Source of the DNA: DATARH01 sp963789255
GTDB lineage: Bacteria; Pseudomonadota; Alphaproteobacteria; ATCC43930; CGMCC-115725
DNA length: 64,000 nt
Reading direction: 5' to 3'
Assembly (NCBI GenBank): GCA_963789255.1
Contig: CAWBJW010000002.1
Span: forward strand, 1,116,001-1,180,000
Shown: piece after piece, positions 17,369 to 24,628 of the stretch
How positions within the stretch are numbered: position 1 is the first letter of the stretch
How the letters are laid out: every line of letters starts with the position of its first letter
The notes under the pieces: generated by a model
Database searches by the model: none
What the model was told of the DNA's origin: nothing
The model's input: the letters and a program-made list of their open reading frames with translations, nothing else
Program-made: the position numbers and the translations under genes

Positions 17369-18562
17369 TTAGCAATTTTCGCACCCGGCATTGAACTCCT
17401 CCGGTTTAAGTGTGTTGGCTGGCTTCATATTCGTATGACCATCTCCCACCAGAAACATGTTCAGCTTTGTGCGAGAGATGTTGTCATCACGAACGTCAAT
17501 ACCGTAAAAGCAATCGTTTTGAAGAAAATCTTTTGCATCGGTTTTAATGACTCCCGAGTTCTCGTAATTATTTTTCAATACCTTAAATGCTTCCGTGAGA
17601 AAACCTCCTGTTCCACATGCAGGATCAATCAATGTAAAGCGTCTGTTATTATTGAAAAATCGCTCATCTCGAAGCAGGAGTTTTGCCAGAAGATGTGCAT
17701 AATGACGCCTTGTAAAATATTCGCCAAATTCTTTCTTTTCTTTTGACGATGCGAACATTTCATAGACAGCGCCAAATAGATCAAAGCCTGCCCCATGAAG
17801 CGGGCGCATAGAGTCGATAACGCCATAGATAAGAGCAACATCCTGTTTTGACACGAGCGGCGGCTTGTCATCCTCACCGATAATTCCGATTCTAACGGCC
17901 TGTATCAAATCCTTAAATTCAGAGAAACCCGTTTCCTTCGCCAGCCGCCGAATGTATCCATCGATATTGGCCACTGGTTTTTCGTCGGTTGGACCAAGGC
18001 AATCAGACCAATAAATACTATTGCGATCCTTTGTGTTATCGAGCACCGCCTTTTCTTCAAAAAACTCCAGAGATACAAAGCCGATAGTAAAGTCTATTTT
18101 TTGAGCATTATTATTGAATATCGCCTCGGATATGGTGGAGATGGAATCGACGTTTGTTTGAATGTTTTCGATTGTGGGGCTTTTTGTAAGTCGATTTTTT
18201 ATCAAACGCAAAATATCTATAGTCTGGAATTCCCGAATAGGATTCTTGTTGAGGGTAATTTCTCGGAGATTTGACGAGTTGTAAAATATGGATGTCTTGC
18301 AGTTCGTCACAATGAAATATGGCAATCCAAGTTTGGCAGACTTGCACTTTCCTTGCTTAATTGCATCTCTCCAATCGGCGTCCCCCACACTGCAATTATC
18401 TTTGGCCTCGGCATAGGCAACTAGATTAGAAACAAATTGCGTTTCATTCGTGCCATCAAATTCGAATTCAGAAATCAATAAATCTGGTCGCTTCGATCCG
18501 GCCCATTTAGCAAATGTTGTGTCGTTCACAATTTGACGCAGCGGAATGCTCAACTGCCCCAC
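17369..18562 (-). pseudogene. Passenger restriction-modification enzyme, N-terminal nuclease and methylase part
   Basis: Starts at a GTG. Residues 24-95 resemble the HsdR_N/type IIG nuclease fold: RPD at 25-27, EAK at 52-54 (a PD-ExK pattern), then GLPYFIVTNCKTSIFY. A linker leads to the methylase domain with DLFGAVYEMF, GEYFTRRHYAHLLAKLLL, the AdoMet-binding motif I DPACGTGG (313-320) and FYGIDVRDD. The frame stops after KPEEFNAGCENC. The part that should carry catalytic motif IV (NPPY/F) is absent, and the next frame resumes beyond it. So nuclease and AdoMet-binding parts remain but methylation chemistry is lost. Very AT-rich for this genome. Confidence 0.82.
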
Positions 18563-18630
18563 TAATATCTCATGAATTCAAGCGGCCAACGGTAAGCGCC
18601 TCCCGTTTTGGGTCGGATTTGGCATCGAAG

Positions 18631-18786
18631 TTATTTTCTCGCGGGTTTATTGTGTTTCTTCTTGGTATTTACGGCGGGGCTTGAGGCAACGCGGGATTTT
18701 GGTGATCCCGCCGGTTTACCACGATCTGGACGATAGGACATGACGACCTTGACGAGCTTGGTCAACGCGGCCAGCCCTTCCTTCAT
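18631..18786 (-). CDS. Small basic protein coupled to the IS1595-family transposase, 51 residues
   Basis: The ATG (18784-18786) overlaps the transposase stop as ATGA, so it should be translated by coupling. The protein begins MKEGLAALTKLVKVVMSYRP and ends with a lysine-rich tail, NTKKKHNKPARK, giving a strongly positive charge. I recognise no domain. Its place directly after the transposase and its basic nature suggest a DNA-binding accessory or a transposition regulator, but this is inference. It is followed after 68 bases by the passenger gene. Confidence 0.6.
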   Translation of the reverse strand: MKEGLAALTKLVKVVMSYRPDRGKPAGSPKSRVASSPAVNTKKKHNKPARK

Positions 18787-19700
18787 GCCGTCAATTCCTT
18801 GTAGGTAATGCGCTTACCAACGGTGCTGCGCGCGAGGCTATGCAGCCGTTCCAGAGTGTGCCGCTTCACATTGCCGTCGTTCAACCGGAAAGTGAACTCA
18901 TCGACGTAGCGGCCAAGGTGTTTCGAATCGACATGGTGATAAACGCCATGCAAACCGCGCTTAAGCACAGCCCACACGGACTCGATATCGTTGGTCGAAA
19001 TGCCGTCCCGGACGTATTCGCCAGCCGAATGGCTGATGGTCTCGTGTTGGTAAAACAAACCGCCGATTCCCTGATAGCCGCCGTGTTCATCCGTGTGCAA
19101 CGTCGAGCCGGTCGCCACGTTCCGGTGAATGACGCCATGCAGGATGTCCGCGCCGGTGCCGGGAACCGTCTCGGCTAGGGTGCGACCGCCACGCTGACGC
19201 ATACCGACAACGGCCATCTTGCCGACCGTGCCGCGACCCGCCCGGAGCTTCTTGTGCGCGTGCTTGTTCGCCTCTTTCCCGCCGATGTAGGTCTCATCGA
19301 TGGACACGATACCGGACAGCACCGAAGGATCGTTGCCGCAAGCCTCGCGGATGCGGCTCAACATGAACCATGCCGACGATTGCGCGATGCCGATCTCCTT
19401 CGAGAGTTGAAGGCTGCTGATCCCCTTGCGAGCGGTCATCAGCAGGTACATCGCGTAAATCCACTTATGCAGCGGGATATGCGAGCGCCCGAAGATCGTG
19501 CCGGTGCGGATCGTGAAGTCGAGCTTGCAGGGGTTGCAGCGGTAATAGCCGCCCTTGCGCGTCGTGATCCGGTCAAGCGATCCGCACTCGGGGCAAACCG
19601 GGCCGTGCGGCCACATGGTTTCCTCAAGATACTTGCGCGCAGCCTCGGCGTCCGGGAACATCTCGAAAAGCTGGAATGTCGAAATCGTGCTGCGCGACAT
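18783..19700 (-). CDS. IS1595-family transposase
   Basis: 305 residues with the family layout: an N-terminal zinc ribbon (C36, C39, C55, C58 in CPEC and CNPC), a helix-turn-helix region (GISSLQLSKEIGIAQSSAWF) and the ISXO2-like DDE domain with SIDETYIGG (D135), LHTDEHGGYQG (D204) and the NxxE motif STNDIESVW (N237, E240). All catalytic residues are in place and the frame is intact. It lies 39 bases inside the right inverted repeat and reads inward. The element could still be mobile even though its passenger is broken. Confidence 0.93.
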   Translation of the reverse strand: MSRSTISTFQLFEMFPDAEAARKYLEETMWPHGPVCPECGSLDRITTRKGGYYRCNPCKLDFTIRTGTIFGRSHIPLHKWIYAMYLLMTARKGISSLQLSKEIGIAQSSAWFMLSRIREACGNDPSVLSGIVSIDETYIGGKEANKHAHKKLRAGRGTVGKMAVVGMRQRGGRTLAETVPGTGADILHGVIHRNVATGSTLHTDEHGGYQGIGGLFYQHETISHSAGEYVRDGISTNDIESVWAVLKRGLHGVYHHVDSKHLGRYVDEFTFRLNDGNVKRHTLERLHSLARSTVGKRITYKELTA

Positions 19701-19739
19701 GGAAATTCCCCTCTAACGAATTGATTCTACTCCTTTCAC

Positions 19740-19764
19740 TAAGGGAGTCAACGCGATAATTCCC
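19740..19764 (-). repeat. Right terminal inverted repeat, IS1595-family element
   Basis: Begins TAAGGGAGTCAACGCG and ends ATAATTCCC. It pairs with 15249-15273 with one mismatch and abuts the right copy of the 8-bp duplication. Confidence 0.92.
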
Positions 19765-19772
19765 ATTAAAAA
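19765..19772. repeat. Right target-site duplication of the IS1595-family element
   Basis: ATTAAAAA, identical to 15241-15248, immediately outside the right inverted repeat. Confidence 0.93.
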
Positions 19773-19775
19773 GGC

Positions 19776-19948
19776 GATTTTATTCTTGATCCGTGAACTC
19801 AGGATCGGCAACCATGTGCTGCACAATGTCCCAGGCAGTGTTGGCTCACCGACAGGCTCGCTTCTGCTTGGGCAGAGCTTCTTGTCTCACTTTGACTCTG
19901 GACCCTCGACAACAAGCGGCATGTGCTGAAGCTGGTGGGTAAAAGCTC
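19776..19948 (+). pseudogene. Retropepsin-like clan AA aspartic protease, C-terminal fragment
   Basis: The plus strand encodes GNHVLHNVPGSV, then TGSLLLGQSFLSHFDS, and after a frame change WTLDNKRHVLKLV. This resembles the C-terminal end of periplasmic aspartic proteases of the TIGR02281 type, where GSLLLGQSFLxRF is the second psi-loop region. The N-terminal half with the catalytic DTGA is missing. The piece is squeezed between the IS1595 element and the IS5-type element, so it is a remnant left by rearrangement. Confidence 0.6.
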
Positions 19949-20923
19949 TAAGAACCGCTCCGAAAAGATGTTGAATCGGTGGAGTCGGTTGTGATTCGAT
20001 GTGGTGCGATCTGGTGATGGGCACCACATGTGGACAAAGGAACACCGCCTGGCGGCGAGGCGCAAGAGCCTGCGCTATCCGAGCGACCTGACGGAGGAGG
20101 AGTGGCAGCGGGTGGCGCCGCTGATCCCGCCGGCCAAGCGCGGCGGGCGGCCGCGCTCGGTCAATGTGCGCGAGGTATCGAACGGCATCTTCTACGTGCT
20201 GTTCGACCGGCTGCCAATGGGAGGCGCTGCCGAAGGATTTGCCGCCGAAAGGCACGGTCTACGACTATCTCGACCTGTGGCGGCGGGACGGCACGCTGGA
20301 GCGCATCCATCACACCCTCTATGTCGCCTGCCGCGAAGAGGCCGGGCGGGAAGCCAGCCCAACGGCGGCGATCATCGACAGCCAGAGCGCCCGGGCGGCG
20401 CAAAAAGGGGGGCCTCGATCGACCCGCAGGGTGGAGCCTGCCCTCGGGCGCGGCAACGCCGCGACCCGTGGGACGCGGGCAAGAAAGTCACCGGGCGCAA
20501 GCGCCATATCATGGTCGATACGCTCGGCCTGATGGTTGGCGTCACGGTGCATGCCGCCGATGTGCAGGACCGCGACGGCGCCGCGGCGTTGCTGCGCCAC
20601 ACCCGCCGCCGCCAGCCGTTCATCGAGGTGATCTTTGCCGATGCCGGCTACCAGGGACCGATCATGACCGAGCGGGTGGCCACGAGCGGAAGACGGCGTC
20701 TGGAGATCGTCAAACGCAACGATGTCCCGCGCTTCGAGGTCGTGCCCAAGCGCTGGATTGTCGAACGCACCTTGGCCTGGATCAGCCGTTTCCGCCGCCT
20801 CGCCCGCGATTTCGAACGCTACGCCCGTTCGGTCGTCGCCTTCCTTCGCCTCGCCATGATCCGAATTATGCCGCGTCGCCTAACCCGTTCCGCTTAGATT
20901 CCAACTTTCCGGAGCGGTTCTTA
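19949..20923 (+). mobile_element. IS5-family insertion sequence (degenerate)
   Basis: A 975-bp element with matching ends: TAAGAACCGCTCCG at 19949-19962 and its reverse complement CGGAGCGGTTCTTA at 20910-20923. It carries one transposase gene broken by frameshifts. It ends inside an FRG-domain gene remnant on the right, and the DNA to its left does not continue that gene, so a deletion or rearrangement has followed insertion. Confidence 0.8.
20028..20897 (+). pseudogene. IS5-family transposase, broken
   Basis: Starts MWTKEHRLAARRKSLRYPSD and LTEEEWQRVAPLIPPAKRGG, the DUF4096-type N-terminus. After about 20214 the coding frame moves by one base (GCQWEALPKDLPPKGTVYDY, then the first catalytic block AAIIDSQSARAAQKGG). 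Around 20412-20455 an extra stretch of roughly 40 bases interrupts the usual SIDPQG...AGKKVTGRKRH, and the frame changes back for the rest (FADAGYQGP and RWIVERTLAWISRFRRLARD). It cannot be translated as one protein, so it is inactive. Confidence 0.82.
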
Positions 20924-21254
20924 GAAAAGCAAAGAACGCGGCTACATATGGTGAGGCAGTCCAATCCAGCAGCGGCGACGGAAATCCATTGTGTCTCAAA
21001 TGGGTTAGGTAATCATACGCCAGCACATATTTATTCGAATTCCGACGCGCCTCGTAAGACGACGACCACTCTCCTATCGTCTTCCATCCAGGAAAATTCC
21101 AATTCGAATTCGTGAAAGTTTCAACAGCTGGCTTTATGCTGCCTACCAGCGTATAGTAGTCTTGAAATGACATACTTGCGCGGTTCACATCTTGGATTTT
21201 ACGAAATTCGACCTCGCACTCCTCCCACCTATTTACGTGAATATCATTCTTCAT
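20924..21254 (-). pseudogene. FRG-domain protein, truncated remnant
   Basis: The frame begins MKNDIHVNRWEECEVEFRKI and ends at the IS5 boundary after HNGFPSPLLDWTASPYVAAF. The segment HxGFPSPLLDWT-SPYVAAFFAF is the hallmark of FRG domains, and IKPAVETFT fits upstream. The stretch between DVNRASM and SFQDYYTLV, where the name-giving FRG(Q) motif should be, is missing, so there is an internal deletion as well as loss of the C-terminus. AT-rich. FRG proteins are often found in phage-defence neighbourhoods, which fits the mobile region. Confidence 0.75.
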
Positions 21255-21312
21255 TTTGGTCCTTTCCGGACGCGCCCACCGCCCCGCTTGCGGCACTTTC
21301 GTCCCCGAGGGA

Positions 21313-21799
21313 TCAGGGGCAACAGCCAGGAGCGGTGGCGACCAGCTTGTCGAGATCGAGGTCCGAGTTCGAGCAGCTGGTCGAGCGTGAACGGGCATCC
21401 CGCCGGCAACCCCGGCTTCGCCTCGCCGTGGTCGGCGAAGCTGGCATAGACCTTGCGGCACGCGCGCTGCCACAGCCTTCCCATGGCGACCTTGTCGCGC
21501 ATCGACGGGCGATGGGCATCGACGAGGCGATCGTGGAACTCGACGCACTCGCTGCGCCAATGACCGACGATTTCCGGATTGCGCGACAGTGCGGCCTTGG
21601 TCGCGTGCGCCATCAGGTTGACCATCTGGCTGCGCACCGCGGACAGCATCTCGTCGGCCCATTCCTCGAGGAATTCGCTAAGTTCGGCGGCGTCGATGCT
21701 TTTCAACCGAGCCGCGCCGGCTCGCAGCAGCGCCGCCTGCGCCAAAGCCCAGGCATAGGGATCCTGATGGCGTTCGATGATGCTCAGGCCCTCGGGCAT
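21313..21799 (-). CDS. DUF29 domain-containing protein, frameshifted near the end
   Basis: Begins MPEGLSIIERHQDPYAWALA, with YAWALAQAALLRAG matching the DUF29 opening (a small helical domain common in alphaproteobacteria and cyanobacteria, function unknown). AGCPFTLDQLLEL is its usual end. After that the frame reads GPRSRQAGRHR, but removing one base near 21363 gives DLDLDKLVATAPGCCP and a stop at 21313, a more natural ending (161 residues). Uncorrected, translation continues to 21251, almost touching the FRG remnant. It lies upstream of tRNA-Val and reads away from it. Confidence 0.78.
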
Positions 21800-21855
21800 T
21801 GCCGCCTCCCCGGAAACTCATGACCGACGATGCTCGTGCGGCGGGCCAAAAATCG

Positions 21856-21930
21856 TGGTGGGCGCGACAGGGATTGAACCTGTGACCCCACCCGTGTGAA
21901 GGGTGTGCTCTCCCGCTGAGCTACGCGCCC
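21856..21930 (-). tRNA. tRNA-Val (anticodon CAC)
   Basis: 75 bases including an encoded CCA. The acceptor stem GGGCGCG pairs with CGCGCCC. D-arm GCTC...GAGC, anticodon arm CACCC-TTCACAC-GGGTG with anticodon CAC, variable loop GGGTC, and T-arm ACAGG-TTCAATC-CCTGT are all well paired. The discriminator is A, as for valine tRNAs. Its 3' end faces the mobile region, but I found no repeat of that end to mark an attachment site. Confidence 0.95.
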
Positions 21931-22051
21931 GCCTGGGTCAACCCGGCCCGGGGGCATTTAGGAGACCGCGGCAAAGCGTGTCAAGGCGCGGTCTGGACGG
22001 CACCGGCCCGGCGTGACAGCATCCCGGAATGGCGTCCGCGGTCCGGTTTTG

Positions 22052-22870
22052 ATGATCTTCGCTCGTATTGCCCTCGTGCCGGCGATTGCGGCTGCCCTTC
22101 TCGTTGCTCCCGGCGCAATGACGACGCGGGCGGCCGCGGTGGACCGGATCGAAGCACGCTTCGAGATCTACAGCTTTGCCGGTTTCCACGTGTTGACCAA
22201 CCGGACCACCGTTGAGCAGGCGGCGGACCGATACTCGATCGAGACCGATCTCGACACCCGTGGCCTCGCGAGCGTCTTTGTTGATCTTACCAGCCGGTCG
22301 AAGGTTTATGGCGCGATCGGTAGCGGTACCGTCCGTCCCGAAGCCTACCGTTCCGATGTCCGGCGAAACGGCGTCGAGCGACAGTATCAGATCCAATACC
22401 GTGGCGACGGCACCGTGGTCAACGTCTCGCCGAAGCCCTCGTTCGGTCTGCCTGTAATTGCCGCGGCAGAGCGGACCCGGACCACGGTCAACCAGCTGAC
22501 GGCGTATTACCTGCTGGAGCGCCAGCTCACCCACGGCGGCTCCTGCGCCCTGGTCGTTCCTGTCTTTGACGGCGCCGGCCTTTACAACCTTCGTTTCGCC
22601 GATGTCAACCAGGTGAAGCTTGCCGCTGACGCGTACCAGAACTTCGCCGGTCCATCGCAAATCTGCAAAGTCGTGCGCGAGGATATCGTGGTCAATCCGG
22701 ACAGCAACGAAAACACCTACCGGCGGGGCAGGCTCTGGTATGCCCGCGTGACGGCAGGCGGCCCGATGGAGCCCGTGAGGATGGAGTTTGATACCGCATT
22801 CGGGGTTGTGCGAGGTTATCTGGCCGAGTGGCGGGGTCGCGGCGTCGATCTCCATCTGATGGCGGAGTGA
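22052..22870 (+). CDS. DUF3108 domain secreted protein, copy 1
   Basis: 272-residue exported protein: the leader MIFARIALVPAIAAALLVAP cleaves near TTRAAA. The mature part begins DRIEARFEIYSFAGFHVLTN and contains TRSKVYGAIGSG-like and LTAYYLLERQL segments of the DUF3108 family (periplasmic, beta-rich, function unknown). It is a paralogue of the next gene, and the upstream DNA is duplicated too. The ATG used by copy 2 has a counterpart here at 22029, but that frame stops after seven codons (MASAVRF), so I use the ATG at 22052, which overlaps that stop. Confidence 0.82.
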   Translation: MIFARIALVPAIAAALLVAPGAMTTRAAAVDRIEARFEIYSFAGFHVLTNRTTVEQAADRYSIETDLDTRGLASVFVDLTSRSKVYGAIGSGTVRPEAYRSDVRRNGVERQYQIQYRGDGTVVNVSPKPSFGLPVIAAAERTRTTVNQLTAYYLLERQLTHGGSCALVVPVFDGAGLYNLRFADVNQVKLAADAYQNFAGPSQICKVVREDIVVNPDSNENTYRRGRLWYARVTAGGPMEPVRMEFDTAFGVVRGYLAEWRGRGVDLHLMAE

Positions 22871-23034
22871 GCACTCCGATCCACAGGGCACCCCCCGGCC
22901 GGGCAGCCTCGATGACGGCTCTCCCGCGGAGCGATGCGCCCGGGTTACCCGGCCCGCCACGTTTCGGAGGCCGCTCCAAGGCCTGTCGGGGTGCGGCGCT
23001 GGACGGCGCCGGCCCGGCGTGACAGCATCCGCCA

Positions 23035-23841
23035 ATGGCTTCTGCGGTCTGGTTCGCGCTGCCGCCGATCGGCGCGCTATTGCTCCTTGCCGGTAGCTCG
23101 CTGGCGCAGCCGGCTTCCCAACCCGAGCGGATCTCGATGCGCTTCGAGGGGTACGGTCCTGCCGACATCCATGTGCTGACCAGCCGCACGGAAATCGACA
23201 AGGGCGGCGACCGCTACGCGATCGTGTCGGATCTGGCGAGCCGTGGGATCGCCAGCATCGTCGTCAGCCTGACCGGCCATGCCGAGGTTCGCGGCCGGAT
23301 TAACGCCGGTATGCCGCACCCCGAATTGTATCACGAGGAGAGGCGCCGCAATGGCGCCGAGCGGCGCAGCCGGGTGGATTACGGTGGGGATGGCGCCGTA
23401 TCCGGCAGCTCGACCCCGCCGCCGCCCGACCCGGTCCCGGCGGCGGCGATGCGCAGCACGGTCGACAATCTGACCGCCTATTTCCTGCTCGAGCGCCAGC
23501 TCTTGCGCAACGGGCGCTGCGCGCTCACCGTCCCGGTGTTCGACGGCCGCCACCGCTATGATCTGCATTTCGCCGATGCCGGGCGCCCGGTCCTCTCGCC
23601 GGCGGACGGCCAGCAATTTTCCGGCGCGACGATAGCCTGCCGGATGACAAGAGCGGAAATCGCCGGTTTCAAGTCCGAGGAAACCGAAGGTGTCCAAAGC
23701 GGCACCATCTGGTACGCCCGGCTGCTGCCGGGCGATCTGATGCTTCCGGTCCGCATGCAACTGGTGACTGAGATTGGCGAAATCGACGCCTATCTCGCCG
23801 AACTGCACGGCAACGGCGTCAATCTCAAGCTCATGGAGTGA
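23035..23841 (+). CDS. DUF3108 domain secreted protein, copy 2
   Basis: 268 residues; leader MASAVWFALPPIGALLLLAG followed by SSLAQPAS. The mature protein shares order and wording with copy 1: GPADIHVLTSRTEID for AGFHVLTNRTTVE, LASRGIASIVVSLTGHAEV for LDTRGLASVFVDLTSRSKV, and LTAYFLLERQLLRNGRCALT for LTAYYLLERQLTHGGSCALV. A Pro-rich insert sits mid-protein (SSTPPPPDPVPAA). The function is unknown. It ends with an 11-base overlap with the convergent gph gene. Confidence 0.85.
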   Translation: MASAVWFALPPIGALLLLAGSSLAQPASQPERISMRFEGYGPADIHVLTSRTEIDKGGDRYAIVSDLASRGIASIVVSLTGHAEVRGRINAGMPHPELYHEERRRNGAERRSRVDYGGDGAVSGSSTPPPPDPVPAAAMRSTVDNLTAYFLLERQLLRNGRCALTVPVFDGRHRYDLHFADAGRPVLSPADGQQFSGATIACRMTRAEIAGFKSEETEGVQSGTIWYARLLPGDLMLPVRMQLVTEIGEIDAYLAELHGNGVNLKLME

Positions 23842-24499
23842 GCCCGAGCCGCTCGAGGGTGGCGGGGAGCTCGGCGAAATGGTCGAGCACGGCAGCGCCG
23901 CCGAGCGTTTCCAGGTCAACCCGCGCATAGCCGTAGCGCATCATGACCAGCGGCACCGCGGCGGCGTGCGCGACGGCTGCATCGTTCTCGCTGTCGCCGA
24001 TCATCGCGGCATGCGCGGTGCTGCCGCCAAGCTCGCCGATCAGGCCAAGCAGATGGCCGGGGTCCGGCTTTTTGACCTTGTAGCGGTCGCCGCCTGCGAT
24101 GCCATCGAACAGAGCGGCCAGGCCAAGCCCGCCGAGGACCGCCATCGTCGCCTGCTGCAACTTATTGGAGCACACCGCATTGCGATAGCCGCGTCGGCGC
24201 AGCTCCAGGAGGGTCTCGCGCACCCCGGGGTAGGGCCGGGTCAGGGCCGTCGCGGTCGCCTCATAGAGTGCGATGTAGCGCGGCAGCGCGTCGGCCGCTT
24301 CGGATGCCGTGCCGCCGCGTGCCGCGAAGGCGCGGGCGACCAGGGCCGGAACGCCGTCGCCGACCAGCGGCGCCACTTCCGGGCGCGACAACGGCGCGTA
24401 GCCACGCTGGCGCAACACTTCGTTAAGGGCATTGGTCAAATCTGGCACGCTGTCGACCAGCGTGCCGTCGAGATCGAAGACCAGGAGAAAATCCGCCAT
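23831..24499 (-). CDS. gph: Phosphoglycolate phosphatase, HAD superfamily
   Basis: 222-residue HAD hydrolase that dephosphorylates 2-phosphoglycolate formed by oxygenase activity or DNA repair. Motif I is FDLDGTLVDS with the nucleophile D9 and acid D11. Motif II is CSNK, motif III the lysine in KVKKPDP, and motif IV IGDSENDAAVA. The cap domain is of the helical type. Start at the ATG at 24499; a TTG at 24508 is less likely. It ends overlapping the DUF3108 gene tail to tail and is divergent from glmU. Confidence 0.88.
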   Translation of the reverse strand: MADFLLVFDLDGTLVDSVPDLTNALNEVLRQRGYAPLSRPEVAPLVGDGVPALVARAFAARGGTASEAADALPRYIALYEATATALTRPYPGVRETLLELRRRGYRNAVCSNKLQQATMAVLGGLGLAALFDGIAGGDRYKVKKPDPGHLLGLIGELGGSTAHAAMIGDSENDAAVAHAAAVPLVMMRYGYARVDLETLGGAAVLDHFAELPATLERLGLTP

Positions 24500-24628
24500 C
24501 GCCGGCAACTCTGCGCCGCCTCCGTCATACTCCGCAACAATCTGTGTGTTGGCAGGGCGGCAAAGGGTGTGCGACCTTTAGCCCGATGATCGCGTTTCGT
24601 TCCCCGTGAGCTTTGGGCGAGCCGTGCC

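Larger units (their letters stand above)
15254..17384 (-). pseudogene. Passenger restriction-modification enzyme, C-terminal part (interrupted)
   Basis: This half begins RKLLRVGGRACVIQPDGVLE, the post-motif-IV region of N6-adenine methylases, then SLPKF joined straight to DNDGLANSDKRFPTKLRN, where relatives have an intervening stretch, so a piece is deleted. The rest resembles a target-recognition domain. The IS630 element (15363-16527) cuts it after FREYSSN; the uninterrupted frame would otherwise stop in IS630 DNA at 16512. Beyond the insert the gene resumes (in a shifted frame) as SDNGTWNKTGFLKHATFDLP and ends at 15254 inside the left inverted repeat. It cannot give a working enzyme. Confidence 0.8.
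15249..19764 (-). mobile_element. IS1595-family transposon carrying a restriction-modification passenger
   Basis: A 4516-bp element bounded by 25-bp inverted repeats matching at 24 of 25 positions and by a perfect 8-bp duplication (ATTAAAAA). All its own genes read leftward: transposase, a coupled 51-residue basic protein, then a passenger resembling a one-chain restriction-modification enzyme whose stop codon lies inside the left inverted repeat. An IS630-family element has inserted into the passenger; without it the transposon is about 3.35 kb. Base composition of the passenger is far more AT-rich than the chromosome. The undamaged target duplication shows that it moved as one unit. Confidence 0.9.

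Noticed and set aside
21856..21930. tRNA-Val as the attachment site of a genomic island
   Set aside because: I could not find a repeat of the tRNA 3' end or an integrase gene in the window; the neighbouring DNA is explained by separate IS events.
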